A DNA stretch of 64,000 bases from Aradus depressus (GCA_963662175.1 OY759215.1:26945534-27009533); one strand, 5' to 3'; counted from the stretch's first letter, positions 1 to 10,759 are shown. The notes: generated by a model not told the origin, from the sequence alone. A program made the numbers and translations.

Positions 1-1
1 C

Positions 2-1858
2 GTAATATTCGATGAACGACCAAAAGTTAAAGGAGAGATGGTTTATATACCGGCTATTGAAGATAGATCTATCGATAAAGAACCTGAAGTTAAAGAGAAA
101 AATAAAGAACCAGAAAAAGAAACTAGGGTAATTCCTAAAATAATAATTAAAGATCAAGACCAGGCTGAAGATGATAATAGTCAGAAAAGAGCAATACAAG
201 GTCAAGATTCAGGAAGAGTAAAGAGGAATGTTCAAAAACCTCAATGGCAAAAGGATTTCGCAATGGACATGAGCTACGAAGAGCAGAATGAATCATTATA
301 TGCTCTATTGGGAAGCCTAACTGATGTACCTAAAAACTATGAAGACATTGAAGAAAGAAAAGATAAAAAACTATGGAAAGAAGCTGTGAAAGAAGAAATA
401 AAAGTATTAAAAGAAAGTGAGACATGGATAACAGTTGCAGCTCCTGAAAACGTTAAGTTGATAGACTGTAAATGGGTATTTGCAAGGAAAGAAGTGAAAG
501 ACAAAGAGGTGTACAAAGCGCGATTAGTAGTAAGGGGCTTTCAACAAGAAGATAATTTTAGTGAAGTGTATTCTCCAGTACTAAGACTTCAAACGTTAAG
601 AATATTGTTATCGGTAGCGTGTGAAAGAAATTACTATATACATCAAATGGATGTAAAGGGAGCATTTTTATACGGTAGAATTGACGAAGAAGTATACTTG
701 AAACCACCTGAAGGTGTGACTGTTGAAAATGGGCATGTGCTAAAATTAACAAAGTCATTGTATGGGTTAAGGAAATCACCAAAATATTGGTATGAATGTT
801 TTAATACGACCATTACTGAATATGGGTTTGAAAGATCAGATAATGATTATTGTATGTATAAAAACGGAGACTTGTATTTATTATTGTACGTTGATGATTT
901 GTTGATCTTAGGAAGTAACTTGAAAGAAATACATTTAGTAAAAGAATTTTTGTCATCAAAATTTAGAATGAAAGATATGGGCCATGAAAATTTAACATAC
1001 TTAGGCATTGCAATAACTAAAAGGTCTGATAGTATTGTCATTGATCAGGCTAAATATTTAAAAGGTGTGTTAAAGAAATTTGGAATGAATGACTGTAAGG
1101 AGTGTGATACTCCTATGGATGCTAATTTTAAAATGGATGAGTCATGTACAATTAATCAGAATTATGAAAAAGAATGTAGATCGATGATAGGATCTCTAAT
1201 GTATGCGACTGTTGGTTCAAGACCTGATTTAGCAACTTCCGTTTATTACTTAAGTCGATTTCAGTCAAAACCGACCAAAGAATTGTGGTTAGCACTTAGA
1301 CGAATTATGAGATATGTTAAACATACGGTAGGCTATGCTTTAGTGTATACGAAGTGTAATAAGAGTGTGCCGTTGATAGGATATGCCGATGCCGATTGGG
1401 CTCGAGACTGGGATAGGAAATCAACGACGGGCTATTTGTTTAAAGTATATAATAATACAGTAGTATGGAAATCACAAAAACAGGCAACAGTAGCTTTAAG
1501 TACAACAGAAGCTGAATTCGTATCTTTGTGTGAAGCAACTGCTGAAGCCTGCTGGATTAAAAAATTATTAGAAGAATTATCAATTAATGTCAAGAGTGTT
1601 AAAATTTTCGAAGATAATCAGAGTACAATATATGCTGTTAAAAATCCAGATCAGAAACGCTTAAAACATATGGATGTTAAATTTAAATTTGTGAAACAGA
1701 TGGCAGAAGATAAGGTGATTGAAGTTGAACATTTGTGTACTGAAAAACAGTTAGCTGATGTGCTAACTAAACCATTATGCAAGAAACGATTTCTAATTTT
1801 TGTTAATCAATTAGGTTTGATAAATTTCACAAACAGTGATATTGAGGAAGAGTGTTGA
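2..1858 (+). CDS. Ty1/copia polyprotein, C-terminal reverse transcriptase and RNase H (5' partial)
   Basis: This is the C-terminal part of a copia-type polyprotein. The frame is open upstream of the first ATG (38) to the window edge and reads VIFDERPKVKGEM, so the true start lies outside; an ATG at 38 gives 606 codons to the TGA at 1856-1858. Counting from that ATG, residues 1-100 are a charged linker. The reverse transcriptase follows, with WITV...CKWVFARK near 130-150, first catalytic Asp in QMDVKGAFL (D205), SLYGLRKSP near 240 and the YVDD catalytic box at 284-287. RNase H has YADADW (D451/D453), STTEAEF (E491/E493), EDNQS (D526) and LADVLTKPL (D574). These motifs and their order are typical of copia, which lists integrase before RT; integrase must lie upstream. 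There is no stop or frameshift in over 600 codons, unlike every other TE frame here, so the copy is probably young. Confidence 0.96.
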   Translation, partial: VIFDERPKVKGEMVYIPAIEDRSIDKEPEVKEKNKEPEKETRVIPKIIIKDQDQAEDDNSQKRAIQGQDSGRVKRNVQKPQWQKDFAMDMSYEEQNESLYALLGSLTDVPKNYEDIEERKDKKLWKEAVKEEIKVLKESETWITVAAPENVKLIDCKWVFARKEVKDKEVYKARLVVRGFQQEDNFSEVYSPVLRLQTLRILLSVACERNYYIHQMDVKGAFLYGRIDEEVYLKPPEGVTVENGHVLKLTKSLYGLRKSPKYWYECFNTTITEYGFERSDNDYCMYKNGDLYLLLYVDDLLILGSNLKEIHLVKEFLSSKFRMKDMGHENLTYLGIAITKRSDSIVIDQAKYLKGVLKKFGMNDCKECDTPMDANFKMDESCTINQNYEKECRSMIGSLMYATVGSRPDLATSVYYLSRFQSKPTKELWLALRRIMRYVKHTVGYALVYTKCNKSVPLIGYADADWARDWDRKSTTGYLFKVYNNTVVWKSQKQATVALSTTEAEFVSLCEATAEACWIKKLLEELSINVKSVKIFEDNQSTIYAVKNPDQKRLKHMDVKFKFVKQMAEDKVIEVEHLCTEKQLADVLTKPLCKKRFLIFVNQLGLINFTNSDIEEEC

Positions 1859-2141
1859 GATGGCAATATCACTGTTAATATAAAAGTCACATGTTTATAA
1901 AAAGTATAAAATGTTCAGTTCAATATTACAGTTAATAAAAATGAAACATAGTTCCCAATAGTTTGTCCTAGTATTTTCTTATCCTATTTTCATGTAATAA
2001 ATTTAATATAAAATATTTATCACAGCATCACTTTTCCCATTTATTTTTTGCTTTTTGGGAAGTACCTACCCCCATCATCAGTATCTCTAATTTATCTGTT
2101 CTTTATGTTAACAATTGTTTTTCCTTCTTTTTACAGAACAT
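1854..2141 (+). repeat. Putative 3' LTR of the copia element
   Basis: A purine tract (GAGGAAGAG, 1845-1853) ends exactly where TGTTGAGATGG begins, as expected for a polypurine tract followed by an LTR starting TG; the pol stop codon would lie inside the LTR. The segment is A+T-rich and has an AATAAA-like signal at about 1996-2003. The right border is a guess: a CA end near 2141 (TTTACAGAACA) fits, but the 5' LTR is outside the window so it cannot be checked here. Confidence 0.5.
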
Positions 2142-2299
2142 ATTTATTGAGTCCGACCACTATATTCAAAGATCAAGTCAAGGCTGAATATAGAGGTATT
2201 ATAAATATATAACATATGAATTCAGGACTTCTTTACACAACCCAAACCCTTATAATAATGCAAACGTCATTTTAGAAAAAGTCTTCGGTGAATCAATAA

Positions 2300-2357
2300 C
2301 TGTGTTATATAATCGGGGGTTCGAATCCTGACCGGGAGAGAAATTTTTTTTTTTTTG
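2300..2357 (+). repeat. tRNA-like B-box fragment with T-run
   Basis: A perfect B box, GGTTCGAATCC (2318-2328), is followed by a T-run at 2343-2356 that would terminate RNA polymerase III. No A box at tRNA spacing and no acceptor-stem pairing are seen, so this is a 3' half of a tRNA-derived repeat (possibly SINE-2), not a tRNA gene. Confidence 0.4.
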
Positions 2358-2690
2358 TTTTCTCAGAGCAATATGCACTTCTCAAGTGGAAGCGTTGTCC
2401 AACCCGAAGCGTGTTTTCTGCTCGATGGGTCTATCACGGGGAACATCCAGATGAACGAGATGACGGGATGTATTATCACGACCACCGAGATACTCCACAG
2501 CAAGCTGTACAACAGCTCGAAGAAGATCCGGGACCTTAATGTCGTTTTTTGACGAGCGAGGCCACGTATGAGAGAAGGTGCTGATCCTGCTCTCCTCCCA
2601 GTTACAGATCGTGATTACAACTCTTTTTGTAAAAGGAAGTAGTTTTGTAAGTACGTTAACCACAAAAAAACGGATCAACAGAAGTGGGGA
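2358..2690 (+). other. G+C-richer segment, possible LINE C-terminal remnant
   Basis: This segment is clearly richer in G+C than its surroundings. One plus frame (2355-2552) includes LYNSSKKIRDLNV, which resembles IHNSSKDIRESNV in the LINE-J-like fragment at 23311-23517. It then stops before the NPPRR end expected of that family. The resemblance is short and the call is weak. Confidence 0.25.
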
Positions 2691-2966
2691 AAAAAGGAGG
2701 GGGTGGTTTTGAAAAATTCGTGATTTTCGAAAAACATTATAAGAGGGGATACTACACCCTAGAAAATCCCAAAAATGTTATCAAAGTTTTGTTTTATATT
2801 TGGAATTTCTCCATTTAATCACTAGGAAACACTAGGCTATCAGACACAATCAAATAATAGCAAAAGTTTTTGATAACTTATCTAAAGGTTTTTACACAGT
2901 ATTTTGTTACAGAGCTTGTCAGCCTGGAAAGTACCTGAAATAAAATATTATAAATAAAAATAAAAA
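2691..2966. other. No recognisable feature
   Basis: A+T-rich sequence with scattered G runs. No coding, repeat-family or RNA signal was recognised. Confidence 0.4.
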
Positions 2967-3310
2967 AGAATTAGTCTTCGATGAATCATCGGCAATGTAC
3001 GACCCCATCTTGTATTTTTTGTATCCAACTAAGTTTCTGCTCTTCCTCTAAACTCCTCTCCCCTTTGGCTGAAAATTAATAGATGTTTTACTCTGGGAAT
3101 TTTAAATTCTTGTCGACAGTTTTTAGTGTTTTGTGTTTAGCCTCATCTTATTCCCCTCCTTGTTTGAGCTAGTCTGGCTAAAAATCAATTAGGTGCATCC
3201 TTATGCGCTTCTGAATAACTGAATACACATATACAATTTTGTGTTGATATATTCATTCTATCTACAGTTTTTTTTTTTTCATTTTTGGATTGTTGCAGAT
3301 GGAAAATATG
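2967..3310 (-). repeat. Family A repeat, antisense fragment
   Basis: It begins with the family 3' terminal hairpin in antisense (GAATCATCGGCAATGTAC) and continues through AAAATTAATAG and ATTCATTCTATC blocks. It meets a sense copy at 3325 head to head, so two copies or an inversion are joined here. Confidence 0.75.
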
Positions 3311-3324
3311 ATATTCATGATAAG

Positions 3325-3948
3325 TATAGGGGAAGTTATGTAGTCGGTCAGAAATTCGGTACGGTATTTTGCGTTGAAAACACCGTAGATGGAAAAACAA
3401 AATTTAAGTCTGTGTGTCTATGAACACGATAATTCCCGATAGAATGAATGTATCAATTATTAATATACAGAACCCTCTAATGAGACACCTATTGATTTTC
3501 AGCCAAATCGTCCAGCGAGAAGCGGAAGATTAGGGAAAGGCTCAACTCAGAAACTTTAATAATTGCCGTTGTAATAAATAGTTTAACACAATATTTTATA
3601 TATTGATTCCACATCCCATAATGACGACACTTTGCAATTTTCTGCAGAATCGGCTAAAGGGAAAAGGGGAGTCAGAGGAGTGCTCTGTAATGAACGTATC
3701 ATGAAATTTCAGTAAAATCGGTCTAAAGGAAGGTGGGTTCTGGGGAGGGTTCTCAACTGAAAACTCCTATAACTGCCGATGTAATGAATTTATCGATACA
3801 AAACTTAGTAAGAAGGTCTAAGGGTCCCTATGTAAGTCAACTATTGGTTAATAGCGCAAACGGTCGACTGGTTTTGGAGGGGAAGCGAACATTTAATTAA
3901 TTAATTTGTTCTGTGGAAGTACATTGCCGGTGATTCACCAACGACTTT
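3325..3948 (+). repeat. Family A repeat, near full length
   Basis: It starts at GATAAGTATAGGGGAAG and ends at CATTGCCGGTGATTCACC (3923-3946), so both ends of the family are present. Internal blocks seen are GAACACGATAA, GATAGAATGAATGTATC, TTTTCAGCCAAATCG, AACTGCCGATGTAATGAA and GGTCGACTGGTTTTGGAGG. The block around TTTTCAGC..AACTGCCG occurs twice, so the copy carries an internal duplication. No transposase frame is seen. Class unknown. Confidence 0.8.
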
Positions 3949-5100
3949 TTTTATTTCAAAATGGCAAATATTTGTTTTTTTTTGCCTTTCAAATTTGGAA
4001 TCACGGAAATATTGTAGAACTTGTTCAACATGTAACATCCAGGATATGATTACTTCCGTTATCTCAAATATCTGTTTTTTTTGTTTTTTTTTAATGATAA
4101 AACGACAATCTCTAAGATATTATAATCATTAAAATTGGAAGAATCTCCGATGATAATGAATGCATTTTTTTTTTTTTTGTTTCAATACATTACTTTTATA
4201 ACTAGAAATAGTTCAAAATGAAACTCCGACATTTTCATGTTAAGATTCTCCAAGAACAAAAAAAAAACTAAATAAAAAATCTGAATGTTGCTCTAACAGA
4301 ACTTTTTTTATGCCAATCATATTTTTACAGATCACTCTCCAAACCTCTTGCCTCTCAAATGGATTCATTTACTGGGCATAATAAATATTTTAAAATTTAT
4401 GGCCATACGTTAAAACATTGTGATGTAAAGAATTTACACACATTAAGATTATTAATATATTATAAAACCAATTATTATTATTTGTATAAAAACAGCTGTT
4501 AGGAATGAAGTAACTCAATTAGTGAATAAATATTCAAAGATGGACTAGTCGCATTTTGTTTTGAAATGAAATGTGAACAAACAATGAAGAAAAAACAAAA
4601 TACGACGATCAGCTGTTTCAAAGAGTGTGGAACAGTCTAAGGAGAGATAGGTAAGTGGATAGTCTAGAAAGAGAGTTGTTTTTAGGGTTAAGGTAGTGAA
4701 CCAAATAGGAATGAAAAGAACAGTGAAGTAAATGAGCAAAAGTACTTTTATTTATTTATATGTTTATATGCCCCAAAATAATTAAAGAAAGTCCACAATA
4801 TTTAAAAAGAAAAGAGACTAAAGTAGATGAAGAAATTAGTTTGTAACATTTTTATTGTAAATAATTTGATTTTTTATTTCATTGAAATTTTGATTTTATT
4901 GTAAATGTAGGTTAAGTAAAATAAACCCAAGTATTTGTTCTCTTATTCTATGCTATTAATTTTCCCTGTAAACCCAGTAAGATAATTTATACCTTTGGAT
5001 TTGATTGAACATTTTTGAAAATTTAGGAAAACAATATGGCATCTCATTATTATATTTAGAAGAAATCCAAATAAATAATTATTAATTGAAATTTTTTTTA
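3949..5100. other. A+T-rich unique sequence, nothing recognised
   Basis: Poly-T and poly-A runs dominate. The stretch 4545-4740 is less biased but has no recognisable protein in any frame. Confidence 0.4.
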
Positions 5101-5103
5101 AAT

Positions 5104-5283
5104 ACGTGCACCCCTCGTTAAAGACCCCTGCCCTAGGTGAATAAAAATTTAGGGTAGGCAAAATTTAAGACTCCCATTGTAGAGTCGGGCTCATGTCCAA
5201 CAGAGTGACGAAAGAGCGCTCTGGTAGTAGGCGATATGACCTCGTGGTTAAAGCCCGGGCATGAGTCATAAAACATAACTAAC
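5104..5283 (+). repeat. SINE-1, 3' fragment
   Basis: It covers the SINE body from CTCGTTAAAGACCCCTGCC through GACGAAAGAGCGCTCTGG to GCCCGGGCATGAGTCATAAAA. The tail is degenerate (ACATAACTAACTTA) compared with the CCTAA tail of better copies. The tRNA-like head is missing. Confidence 0.85.
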
Positions 5284-5332
5284 TTATTGTTAGTTTTTTA
5301 TTAAAATTTATAAAAAAATAAAATATACGTTA

Positions 5333-5597
5333 TATGGTCATAACATGATTTTCTTACACCAACTACATCTCTACTTGTCACTCTTGCTCCTCCTCCCCCT
5401 TCTCAAAATCATTTCATATTGGCATTATTAGGTATAAGAAAGTCACTTTCAGAATTATGCTGTGCTCATTACTTATATATATTATATATTACTTATACTA
5501 TATATATTAACGCCAATATGAAATGATTTTGAGGGGGAGAGAGAGTGGTATGTGAAAACGTGGTTGGTATAAGAGTCCTATTATGGCCACATCACAT
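5333..5597. mobile_element. Family F foldback MITE
   Basis: The arms are inverted copies: CTTCTCAAAATCATTTCATA (5399 on) is mirrored by TATGAAATGATTTTGAG (5517-5533), and the ends read GGTCATAACATGATTTTCTT and ..CCTATTATGGCCACATC. The middle is a TA-rich spacer. It is non-coding, and five other copies lie in the window. Confidence 0.75.
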
Positions 5598-6113
5598 AGC
5601 AGGTACTAGGCTGGAGAAGTGAAAAATCTGAGACTCGTGGAGTTGTCTTGTGAAATCGTTTCCATCTATTGTACATGTTTGCAGAGGTAGAACCTCACCG
5701 CTGTTATTATAGTGTGGAAATACAACCATAATTACTAAAGTATAATACAACGTTTTCGAAACATTCGGTAAGCGTATGAAGAAAATTATTTTGAAGGGTC
5801 CTTTAAAACAGAAATGTATTTTTCTCGTTCCATACACCCCAAGTTGTCTGTTCTAACTAAATATGTATTTCCTACACAACACGTAACTACGTGAACTAAC
5901 TAGTGAAAACAATTTCACTGAATGGTCAAAATGTGTCTCCAAAATATAGATAACAATATTAACAAAAAAACTTAATTAAAATTTATTTATTTTTTCTTAA
6001 ATTAATTTTTTATTAATGACACTACCTAGACAAGTGAGGTATCAAAATAAAGAACTCAATGGGTAGAATGTCAATATTATTTATTCATTCACACTTTCTT
6101 ATACCTACCTATA
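5598..6113. other. No recognisable feature
   Basis: A+T-rich sequence without an identifiable gene or repeat family. Confidence 0.4.
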
Positions 6114-6300
6114 GTATAAGGAAGAATTGTAATCGTGCAAAAATCCGAGATCGAATTTCAACGGATTTTCACGTTTCAAGGTCTCCTGCATTTGTTTTGT
6201 CAATTTTCGCGATGATGTCTATCTGTGTGTGTGTAGATTATTGGAAAGTTGTGAGCTCTCTACCGCAAAAAAGACTAGCTATGAATTTGAAATTTGGAAT
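6114..6300 (+). repeat. Family C repeat, 5' part
   Basis: It contains the family start (AGTATAAGGAAG), CCGAGATCGAATTTCAACGG, CACGTTTCAAGGTCTCCTG and a short TG-rich segment (CTGTGTGTGTGTAG) at the site that has expanded in other copies. Confidence 0.7.
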
Positions 6301-6329
6301 GAAGGAGGACTTAAAGAGGGGGGTCCTAA

Positions 6330-6766
6330 ATCCTCAAATTAAATTGCGTGTCCATAAACTCATTACATCGGCAGTTATTAGAATGTTTTGGCAGATTTCG
6401 CTGAAATTAAACAAGTATTGTCCTCAGGGGTCTTTTTACTAAAAATAAGAAATTTCATATCGATATATTCAATACATTGGCAATTATTGTGGTTTTTGAG
6501 TTCAGCCCCCTCTGATCCTCCCCTTTGCGTTGGCCGACTTAGCCCAAAATCAATAGGTGTCGTCCTTAGAATCTTCTGGCTATACATACAAAATTGTGTC
6601 GATACATTCATTCTATCGGAAATCACAGAGACACATAAATTGTTTTTTTTTTCATTTTTGGAATATGGAGATTCGTAAACATGAAATTCCGTTGAAAACC
6701 CCGCATCGAATTTCTGACCGATTAAATAACTTCCCCTATACTTGGTCTAGCTGGGGAACAGGTTGA
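6330..6766 (-). repeat. Family A repeat, antisense
   Basis: It ends at the family 5' terminus in antisense (CTTCCCCTATACTTGG..AGCTGGGG, 6731-6757). Internal antisense blocks ATTACATCGGCAGTTATTAG and CAATAGGTGTCGTCCTTA are clear. Open frames seen across it are not coding. Confidence 0.8.
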
Positions 6767-7423
6767 CAGATGTATAATATACAACAGGAATATAATTTAC
6801 GATTATGTCTATCTTATCATTTGTGTATTTCTACAACAGTGATAAACCAACCGCCAAGGAAGTAGATTAAATGTGTTTAACTGTATTCAGTTAGTGTAAT
6901 AATTATACTAACAATTATTGTACTTAGTTCACCGCCTATTAGGATAATACATAAATTAGTAACAAATAGAGGAGGGGGAAGGGGTTCGAATTTCGTGAAA
7001 CTTCGTGACGGGGGGGTCTTGAAAAGTTGTACGTAACTTCATTTTAGTTTTGAACATTTAGAGGACAAATTTTACTATTTTTAACCGGAAAAAATTATAA
7101 TTAACTGTTTCCAATTTCTATAGTATAAGGAAGTTTTTTAATATTTTTTTGTTAGTTGGTAGAAGTCACTCAGCAGCGGTACTGAGGCTCTCCTCGCCCA
7201 TACCCCGCCGAGGATAGAATCCAACCTTCTAAAAATATGTAGGGTATCCTATTGGGGAGGAAATGAATCTAGGGTGGTTTTAGTGTCTTGGTGTAGGGGA
7301 GAAATGGGAAAACCTACTACTTCCTTCCTACTACAAGCTCGCCTGACACAACTTTTTTTTTTGCAAATTTTTCAATGATTCATAAAAAACACTATTTCGT
7401 TTTAATGATTTTACTACCTTCGA
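6767..7423. other. No recognisable feature
   Basis: Mixed A+T-rich sequence with a moderately G+C-rich patch near 7160-7230 (CAGCAGCGGTACTGAGG). No product or repeat family was recognised. Confidence 0.35.
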
Positions 7424-7650
7424 AATATAGGGAAAGTTATGTAGTAAATCGGTTAGAAAATCGATGACAAATTTTCGACGGAATTTTCCTGTCTGTGTTT
7501 GTTCATGAACATGACAACCTCGATAAAAATAAATGCACCGATACGAAATTTTATATGTGTATCCATAATCCTATTAGGACGATATCTATTGATTCAGAGG
7601 AGGTGGCTCAAATTCAAAAACTCTAATAACTGCCGATGTAAGAAATTTAT
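7424..7650 (+). repeat. Family A repeat, sense, 3' truncated
   Basis: It begins CTTCGAAATATAGGGAAAGTTATG and is cut at ACTGCCGATGTAAGAAATTT by the adjoining pogo-like MITE. Confidence 0.75.
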
Positions 7651-8137
7651 AACCTTATCCGGCGCAAAATAATATCGAATTTGTTAAACTAAAATTAACA
7701 TTCAATTATTGGATTATCAATTATTTGAGTCACGTGTATTTACGAGCACATAATAATTCCGAAACTCACGAATATTTTATGTATTTTTATTGTACATACA
7801 TATTGTATTTATAATGAAGGGAACGCTAATACAATATTTTATTACGTCACTTAATTAAACGCAGATTTCAAAATATATTTTTAATGCTTGGATAAATATA
7901 TGTACATATGTACGTACATATAATAAATCAATGTTCTGTATGTACATATTTGTCAATTTAATAAATGTTATCAACAAAATACATACGTGTTTTATTCCTT
8001 ACCTCACCTAAAAACACTTTTTTTATGCTTTAATTGATATATTTTTTCTCATTAATTGATGATTTCCGTTATTCGGCGTTTTCTGTTATCCGGCGTTACG
8101 TCGGAGCCGGCAACGCCGGATAAGGGATAGTCTACTA
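7651..8137. mobile_element. pogo-like MITE, copy 1 (5' truncated)
   Basis: The right end is CGCCGGATAAGGGATAGTCTACTA; the left end begins inside the matching TIR (CCTTATCCGGCG). It shares its interior with the copy at 53721-54094 but keeps roughly 110-150 bp of internal sequence (around 7800-7940) that the other lacks. It is non-autonomous with no transposase frame. Confidence 0.7.
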
Positions 8138-8637
8138 TATAAAATAATAATAATAATAAAAAAATAAAAATAAATAAGAAAAAAAATGAAAAAATTTAGT
8201 AATAATAAAAAATGAGAAAAAAAATTATAAATTAGAAGTTAGTATATACCTACTATTCATTTGTAATAATTTCATAAAAGTGTAAAGGTACATAGTAGTA
8301 ATCCTAGGCGCTGATAACCCTCGTAGTTGAGCGCCCCCCAAAAAACAAACTAAACCCTAACAGGAGTTGACCTAAGAAAGTGGTCTGGGCCATCCGAGGA
8401 AGTAACACATCCCATACAGCATCGAACAGAATTCCGGAAACCTTCGAGAACCGCGATCTGACCAAAGATTAGCTCAGTAACCGCAGCATAGTGAAATCCA
8501 CAACGCAATCAGTGAGGCATTCTTCAGACAATTAAAGTTATGGTTGTTGTGAAATGTAATTGTGCCTATGACGAAGATGTATCTATCCAATCGCGGGGAA
8601 AACTAAAATTACGAAAGGCAACAAAAATAAAAATTAT
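8138..8637. other. A-rich low complexity, then unrecognised sequence
   Basis: 8140-8225 is A-rich with ATA triplet runs. 8300-8530 is more balanced in composition but gives no recognisable protein or repeat. Confidence 0.35.
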
Positions 8638-8832
8638 ATGTGACGTGACCATAACAGGAATTTCTTATACCAACCACTTTATTACAGTTCACTTTCTTCC
8701 CCCCACCACCTCCCCTTCTCTTAAATGCTGGCATTATTGGGTATATGAAAGTCATTCCCAAAATATGTAAATTGACGTCAACACATTTGAGAGGGTGCTC
8801 TGTAAAAAAAGTGGTCGGTAAAAGAATGTCCA
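8638..8832. mobile_element. Family F foldback MITE, diverged
   Basis: The left arm (GTGACCATAACAGGAATTTC, CTTATACCAACCAC) is clear. The right arm is shorter and degraded (TGGTCGGTAAAAGAATGTCC). Confidence 0.65.
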
Positions 8833-8907
8833 ATATTCTTGAATCATTTTGAGAACAAGTCTTATTTTCGATGTCCGTTCACTGTCTGCCGCCTCTCAAT
8901 CTCGATG

Positions 8908-9031
8908 AGTACCTGACATCATAAAGACTTGAGACCATCACTTAACGTTCCACTTCCCTCGGCCGGGTTTCGAACCCGCGTTCTCGAACTCGGTATGCAA
9001 GCGTGTTATCTCTGAGCTACTGGCTATCCTC
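8908..9031 (-). repeat. SINE-1, antisense, tRNA-like head retained
   Basis: In antisense it retains the B box as GGTTTCGAACCC (8967-8978) and the A box region as GAGCTACTGGCTA (9015-9027). The middle body is deleted. Confidence 0.75.
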
Positions 9032-9375
9032 CTGATGGATTGATGTTATGGATAAATGGAAATAAATAATATTATTATAATCAGCTGTGAAATAACGATT
9101 TTAATGTGATACTTTCATCTCGAGGAAACATCGCTGTGTAGACTTTCTTATTCACGTATGGCCAATATCTGATTTTACCCCTTGTCAGCCTTTTTTTAAT
9201 ATTTAAAAAAAAATTGATTATTATAAGCGTTAATTCGTGTCAGAGATAGAGAGAAGGTTTAGCGCTGTCCAGCGTCTATACTTATAACACCGGTCCTCCT
9301 TGAAAACGGGAAAACAGATTTTATCCCGGCTACAACTGACATATGAAATATTTAAATTATTAAAATTTTCTAAGT
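9032..9375. other. No recognisable feature
   Basis: A+T-rich sequence. No gene or repeat family was recognised. Confidence 0.35.
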
Positions 9376-9660
9376 ACAAGGAAAATCTGAGGTGGATAAT
9401 TTCTACGGATTTTCACGTTTCAAGAACCCATTAACACATTTTCTTGACGATGTCTGTAATTCCATCTGTGTCTATAGAATGTTTGTGGGCGCTCTAATGA
9501 AAAAACGATAAAGTTAAAATTTAGGTTAGATTTTGGGTGAAATCAGACGAAAACTAAGACCACATTACTTCGGAGCCTAAGTACGTTTTACAAGATGCTG
9601 TATATATTTATGACCTAATCAACAATCTCTTCAAATAAATAAATATTGAAAGGCACATTT
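9376..9660 (+). repeat. Family C repeat, sense
   Basis: It includes GGATTTTCACGTTTCAAG, GGGCGCTCTAATG and ACATTACTTCGGAGCCTAAG. The TG-rich block is collapsed here (CATCTGTGTCTATAG). Confidence 0.65.
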
Positions 9661-9685
9661 TATAATAATACGTTTTCTCGAATGT

Positions 9686-10085
9686 CATCAATGTTGCAAA
9701 AGGGCATAAAGTTCTGTTCCATAAAATATTGTGGAAATAAAATATTAAATAAATGTAAATAAATTATATGAATAAAAAGTAACAAAAGTTAAATTGATAT
9801 AAAGAGTTTTAAAAATAAACATACCTGATAAAATAATTTATTTGCTTTCAAAATTATTCATCAATTTAATGTTTTTTTTTTTTTATTCATATAATTTAAT
9901 ATTTTATGGATTTTAACGAACAGAACTTTATGCCTGTTTCTTTGTTTTGTCAATGTTGTTTTCTTGTAGACTGCCTGATGATGAGGGCATTCTTCAAAGC
10001 CGGCGAGCAAAAATTGATAAAATCTGTGAGAGGTCAGACTATATTTTATTTTACAACCTGTGAAACTATACATATATTTAATTTA
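9686..10085. mobile_element. P2 foldback with a degraded hammerhead-like core
   Basis: The arms are inverted: GGGCATAAAGTTCTGTTCC (9700-9718) is mirrored by GAACAGAACTTTATGCC (9917-9933), and ATATTTTATTT blocks also pair. The right arm continues into GACTGCCTGATGATGAGGGC (9969-9988), CAAAGCCGGC and CTGTGAGAGGTCAGACTATA. The core GAAA has become CAAA and stem II is broken, so this copy should be inactive as a ribozyme. Confidence 0.55.
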
Positions 10086-10199
10086 ATTTTTTATCAAACA
10101 CTGTTTTCATTGTTCATACTATGAGAGATGAGTGCCCTCTCCAACCCATCCCTGATGACTTCAGGATCAGTAATGTCCCGACAGTAAGCGATACAGTGC

Positions 10200-10569
10200 G
10201 ATATATTTATAGGTTAGGTTAGGTTTTATGACTCATGCCCGGGCTTTAACTACGAGGTCATATCGCCTACTACCAGAGCGCTCTTTCGTCACTCTGGTGG
10301 ACATGAGCCCGACTCTACTGTAGGAGTCCTAAATTTTGCCTACCCTAAATTTTTATTCATCTAGGGTAGGGGTCTTTAACGAGTACCTGTCATCGTACAG
10401 GCTCGGGACCATCGCTTAACGTCCCATCCGAAGGACGGCGTGCTTAAGTTTATTTTACCTCCCAGATAAAATAAACTAAGGGCCTCGGTCGGGCTACGAA
10501 CCCACAACCTTGAGCTCAGAAGTCAAGCACGCATACCACTGAGCTACCGGCGCCCTCGATATATTTATA
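10200..10569. other. 12-bp target site duplication flanking SINE-1
   Basis: GATATATTTATA occurs at 10200-10211 and 10558-10569, directly at the two ends of the SINE. This fixes the element borders and shows insertion by retroposition. Confidence 0.8.
10212..10557 (-). mobile_element. SINE-1, full length
   Basis: The element is 346 bp. Read on the minus strand it starts GAGGGCGCCGG, with A box TAGCTCAGTGG near 10537-10547 and a one-base-changed B box (GGTTCGTAGCC). Next comes a hairpin whose 11-bp arms AGTTTATTTTA/TAAAATAAACT enclose a 9-base loop, and then a body of about 220 bp unrelated to tRNA. The tail is AAACCTAACCTAACC. Pol III would transcribe it; mobilisation would depend on a LINE. 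No LINE sharing its 3' end was identified in the window. Confidence 0.9.
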
Positions 10570-10759
10570 TAATTATTGTATGTATATTTATTTTGGTGGT
10601 ATTAGGCAATATAAGTGTTAAACAAGTCAGTTGCTTTTATATTTCAATATTATATAATATATTGTAACAAAATCATCTGCGTTTTTGCAGTTTTTTGAAA
10701 ATATGTTAAAATAGTGATAAATTAAATAAATACACTACTCTGCGCTGATAATACATTCT

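Noticed and set aside
3325..3948. Family A as a Helitron because of its 3' hairpin
   Set aside because: No TC start or CTRR end could be fixed, and the hairpin is followed by CGAC, not CTRR.
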